Source: Rhodothermales bacterium (GTDB lineage Bacteria; Bacteroidota; Rhodothermia; Rhodothermales; VXPQ01). Taken from it: a stretch of DNA of 6,755 nucleotides. Under the pieces are notes generated by a model. The model saw only the letters and a program-made list of their open reading frames with translations. It was not told the DNA's origin and searched no databases. Each line of letters opens with the position of its first letter. Position 1 is the stretch's first letter. The stretch lies in NCBI GenBank assembly GCA_028283985.1, contig JANQSQ010000421.1, positions 1-6,755 on the forward strand. The letters run 5' to 3'. This document shows positions 4,606 through 6,755 of this stretch, piece after piece. The position numbers were made by a program, and so were the translations under genes.

Positions 4606-5646
4606 ATGACGAAGGCGCCTCATTTGCCGGATCCGGACTACGCTGCGCTGGAACACGCGCTGGGAGCGGAACGCCTTCTGCGCCAGGTCGAACTGGCCCC
4701 CTACACCACGTTCCGGATTGGCGGAGCAGCGGATATGTTCTACGAGGCGCGGACGGTGGAGGAACTCGTTCGAGCCATTACCACGGTCCGGGCCTGCGGC
4801 GTTCCGTACTTCCTTCTCGGACGAGGCGCGAATATCCTGGTAAGCGACCGCGGCGTACGCGGAGTCGTCATCTACAATACGGCGGACCGGATGGAGATAA
4901 ACCCCGATACGCACCGGTTATGGGTGGAGTCGGGAGCCATTATGTATCCGAACGTAATCGAGGCGGCCGTGGAAGCCGGCCTCTCCGGGCTGGAACACTA
5001 TGTCGGCATTCCGTCTACGGTGGGCGGCGCACTCTGGCAAAACCTGCACTTCCTGGCGCCGCCCCCCAAGCGGGAACGCACCATGTTCATCGAGGAAGTG
5101 CTGGAGGAGGCGGATATTCTGACCGAAGAAAGCGACCGCCGCACGGTCGGCGTGGAGTATTTCAACTTCGGGTACGACTACTCGATACTGCACGACCGCG
5201 AAGATATCGTGCTTTCAGCCACGTTCCGGCTGGAGCCGGGAGATCGGACGCGAATGAAAGAAATCATGGCGGCGAACCTCGAATGGCGCAGCGCCCGGCA
5301 TCCCCCGCTGGATACGGAGCCCAGCGTGGGGTCCATTTTCAAAAAAATAGAGGGGATCGGGGCGGGACGGCTCATCGACGAGGCCGGCCTCAAGGGGACG
5401 CGTATCGGAGGCATCGAAGTCACGCACCGGCACGCCAATATCATGGTCAACCGGGGCGGGGGCAGGGCCGCCGACGTAATCGCCCTGATCCGATACATAC
5501 AGGAAGCGATAGCGCGCAGCACGGGCTATCTGCTCGAGACGGAAATTGCATGTATTGGCGAATTCGAGAATAGACCGGATGCACTGCCGTATACCCCACA
5601 GGAGGATATAGCGCATATCGGCGCTCCCCGGCCCCCGCTGTCATGA
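4606..5646 (+). CDS. murB: UDP-N-acetylmuramate dehydrogenase
   Basis: MurB is the FAD enzyme that reduces UDP-GlcNAc-enolpyruvate to UDP-MurNAc with NADPH, in the cytoplasm, as the second committed step of peptidoglycan precursor synthesis. The 346-residue product shows the FAD-binding half (TTFRIGGAADMF, 34-45; LLGRGANILVSDRG, 70-83; GIPSTVGGALWQN, 134-146). The C-terminal domain has PSVGSIFKK (239-247, with Ser243 as the expected proton donor), GAGRLIDEAGLKG (252-264), HANIMVN and ETEIACIGEF (311-320, with the likely catalytic Glu). Two departures stand out. QNLHFLAPPPKRERT (145-159) replaces the usual N-x-GA-x-G stretch. YDYS (190-193) stands where most MurB proteins have Y-R-x-S, so the conserved arginine is Asp191. 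The stop overlaps the ccmB start (ATGA), which suggests translational coupling. Confidence 0.93.
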   Translation: MTKAPHLPDPDYAALEHALGAERLLRQVELAPYTTFRIGGAADMFYEARTVEELVRAITTVRACGVPYFLLGRGANILVSDRGVRGVVIYNTADRMEINPDTHRLWVESGAIMYPNVIEAAVEAGLSGLEHYVGIPSTVGGALWQNLHFLAPPPKRERTMFIEEVLEEADILTEESDRRTVGVEYFNFGYDYSILHDREDIVLSATFRLEPGDRTRMKEIMAANLEWRSARHPPLDTEPSVGSIFKKIEGIGAGRLIDEAGLKGTRIGGIEVTHRHANIMVNRGGGRAADVIALIRYIQEAIARSTGYLLETEIACIGEFENRPDALPYTPQEDIAHIGAPRPPLS

Positions 5647-6329
5647 AACAATCCTTCACAGTTTGGTTTGCCGGAGCGTGGGCCGTTTTCGAGAAGGACC
5701 TGCGCCTCGAACTGCGAAGCCGCTATGCGGTGGGGATGCTGCTGATGTTCGTCCCCGCCGCGATCCTGCTCATCCTGTTCGCCACGGGCCAGGAACCCCT
5801 CTCTCCCCGCATCCAGTCGGGACTCCTGTGGATCGTGATTCTTTTTGCGGCCTCCATCGGCCTTGGAAGATCGTTCGTGAGCGAAGAAGATCGTGGTACC
5901 GTGCTCCTCCTGCGGCTGCACACCCGGGCCAGCATGGTCTATGCAGGAAAACTCCTGTTCAATTTTCTGCTGATCCTTGTACTGGAAGCCGTGGCGGTCT
6001 TTACCATGATCGCGCTCCTGAACATCCAGGTGGCGCACAGCGGCTTGCTCGCAAGTACGATTCTGCTCGGTTCACTGGGGCTCGCCGGGGCGACGACCCT
6101 CCTTGCCGCGCTGATCGCCCGGGCCGCAACGCGAGGGCCGCTGCTCCCGGTGTTGCTTTTTCCCCTGCTCGCGCCCTTGCTCATGTCGGTGGTGGCGGCC
6201 ACGCGCCATGCCCTCGAAGGCGGCTCCGGATGGGGCGCCAGCGGCGAAGCCTTGACTACGCTAACTGCATTCGCCGGGGTGGTTATTACGGCTGCCGTGC
6301 TACTCTTCGATTTCGTCTGGAACGATTGA
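5643..6329 (+). CDS. ccmB: Heme exporter protein CcmB (ABC-type permease)
   Basis: CcmB is the integral membrane subunit of the CcmAB(C) transporter in System I cytochrome c maturation. CcmA ATP hydrolysis through this complex frees holo-CcmE for heme transfer on the periplasmic side. The 228-residue length is typical (about 220). Six hydrophobic segments are visible at about 29-47, 57-75, 104-127, 135-157, 165-187 and 205-225. Family motifs include EKDLRLELRSR (17-27), FVSEEDRGTVLLLRL (78-92, cytoplasmic loop) and LPVLLFPLLAPLL (168-180). The ATG at 5643 overlaps the murB stop. The nearest good Shine-Dalgarno sequence (AGGAGG, 5600-5605) is 37 bases away and probably unused, so coupled reinitiation is likely. 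ccmA is not in the window and does not precede ccmB as it does in proteobacterial ccmABC operons. Confidence 0.92.
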   Translation: MKQSFTVWFAGAWAVFEKDLRLELRSRYAVGMLLMFVPAAILLILFATGQEPLSPRIQSGLLWIVILFAASIGLGRSFVSEEDRGTVLLLRLHTRASMVYAGKLLFNFLLILVLEAVAVFTMIALLNIQVAHSGLLASTILLGSLGLAGATTLLAALIARAATRGPLLPVLLFPLLAPLLMSVVAATRHALEGGSGWGASGEALTTLTAFAGVVITAAVLLFDFVWND

Positions 6330-6367
6330 CGGCGTGCGTCATTTGCGTACCCCTTTCCGTATTTTCA

Positions 6368-6421
6368 GGACACTCTGATCAAAACCACTTCGCTCAGCGC
6401 TTCACTATCGCGAATACAAGG
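6368..6421 (+). repeat. Intergenic repeat family 2, copy C
   Basis: This copy reads GGACACTCTGATCAAAACC, then CTTCGCTCAGCGCTTCAC, and ends TACAAGG. It matches copy A at 45 of 54 positions and has the same orientation, about 1.9 kb away. It fills most of the 97-base ccmB-ccmC spacer and runs directly into the ccmC ribosome binding site. Confidence 0.85.
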
Positions 6422-6422
6422 A
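6418..6422 (+). promoter_or_regulatory. Ribosome binding site of ccmC, formed by the end of repeat copy C
   Basis: AAGGA lies four bases before the ccmC ATG at 6427, the same motif and spacing as at murB. Its first four bases belong to repeat copy C. Confidence 0.6.
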
Positions 6423-6426
6423 TGTC

Positions 6427-6755
6427 ATGGTTGCTTCAGGGAAAACATACAAGCGTATCCGCAACATCGTCCTGGCATGGCTGACCCTGGTCTTGCTGGG
6501 CGGATTTCTGCTGGATATTCCCCGAATCAACATTCTGGAGCACACGGCGCGGAATCTGTATTTCCACGTGCCGATGTGGTTCACGATGATGGCGGCCTTC
6601 TTCGTATCGGCATGGCACTCGGCCCGATACCTTTCGTCCCGTGACCACGTACGCGACGCGCGGGCGCTGGAAGCCGCCCGGGTCGGCGCCGTATTCGGCA
6701 TACTCGGTCTGGTCACCGGCATCGTGTGGGCGCGCTTTACCTGGTACGTGGGACA
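6427..6755 (+). CDS. ccmC: Heme exporter protein CcmC, 5' part only
   Basis: CcmC is the membrane protein that presents heme to the chaperone CcmE in System I cytochrome c maturation. The frame is open from ATG 6427 to the right edge (109 full codons). Three hydrophobic segments are visible at about 13-31, 50-66 and 86-107. NLYFHVPMWF (43-52) contains His47, which corresponds to the conserved periplasmic His60 of E. coli CcmC, an axial heme ligand. GIVWARFTWYVG (98-109) is the beginning of the tryptophan-rich WWD heme-handling region, which continues off the window. It follows ccmB in the same direction after a 97-base spacer filled by repeat copy C. Such a spacer is unusual in a tight ccm cluster, so ccmC may have its own expression signal. 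Confidence 0.93.
   Translation, partial: MVASGKTYKRIRNIVLAWLTLVLLGGFLLDIPRINILEHTARNLYFHVPMWFTMMAAFFVSAWHSARYLSSRDHVRDARALEAARVGAVFGILGLVTGIVWARFTWYVG

Noticed and set aside
2840..4609. 589-codon plus-strand frame overlapping aroA
   Set aside because: It is out of frame with a complete EPSP synthase and its composition (Arg/Gly/Pro-rich) is typical of a shifted GC-rich frame.
5600..5605. AGGAGG as the ccmB ribosome binding site
   Set aside because: It is 37 bases from the ccmB ATG, no alternative in-frame start lies at 5 to 10 bases from it, and it is inside the murB coding sequence.
4462..6421. Repeat family 2 as decayed coding sequence (one frame reads S-DQN-F-QRF in all copies)
   Set aside because: Differences between copies A and C fall at all three codon positions and copy B has a stop (TAG) near its beginning. 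The shared peptide simply follows from shared DNA.

Overview
The window looks like ordinary chromosome from a GC-rich member of the Bacteroidota/Rhodothermota side of the tree (Rhodothermales-like). This is an inference from protein flavour (TatA, MGMT-domain protein and MurB), from sucD standing apart from sucC, from weak or missing Shine-Dalgarno sites at several genes, and from System I cytochrome c maturation genes. No 16S or other decisive marker is present.

Layout. Minus strand, read right to left: tatA (2571-2230), gatA (2147-609), then a 353-base gap, then the 5' part of sucD (255 to the left edge). A 221-base divergent region separates tatA from aroA (plus, 2793-4097). aroA meets a short single-domain MGMT-family gene (minus, 4429-4064) tail to tail, with a 34-base overlap. 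A 176-base region full of short repeats follows. Then come murB (plus, 4606-5646), ccmB (plus, 5643-6329, sharing ATGA with the murB stop) and the first 109 codons of ccmC (plus, from 6427 to the right edge).

The genes are housekeeping: TCA cycle (sucD), tRNA-dependent amidation of Asp/Glu-tRNA (gatA), Tat protein export (tatA), shikimate pathway (aroA), alkylated-base handling or sensing (MGMT domain), peptidoglycan precursor synthesis (murB) and heme delivery for cytochrome c maturation (ccmB, ccmC). I see no evidence of a defence system, prophage, CRISPR array or complete transposable element.

The unusual content lies between genes. The gatA-sucD gap holds three related units of about 50 bases, one inverted against the other two, making a nested palindromic element at 296-503. 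A second, unrelated family of about 54-base repeats occurs three times in one orientation: twice in tandem before murB and once between ccmB and ccmC, where its tail supplies the ccmC ribosome binding site. Within proteins, GatA carries an extra charged segment of about 35 residues, TatA has a long Pro/Gln/Ala tail, and MurB departs from the usual motif around its catalytic arginine.
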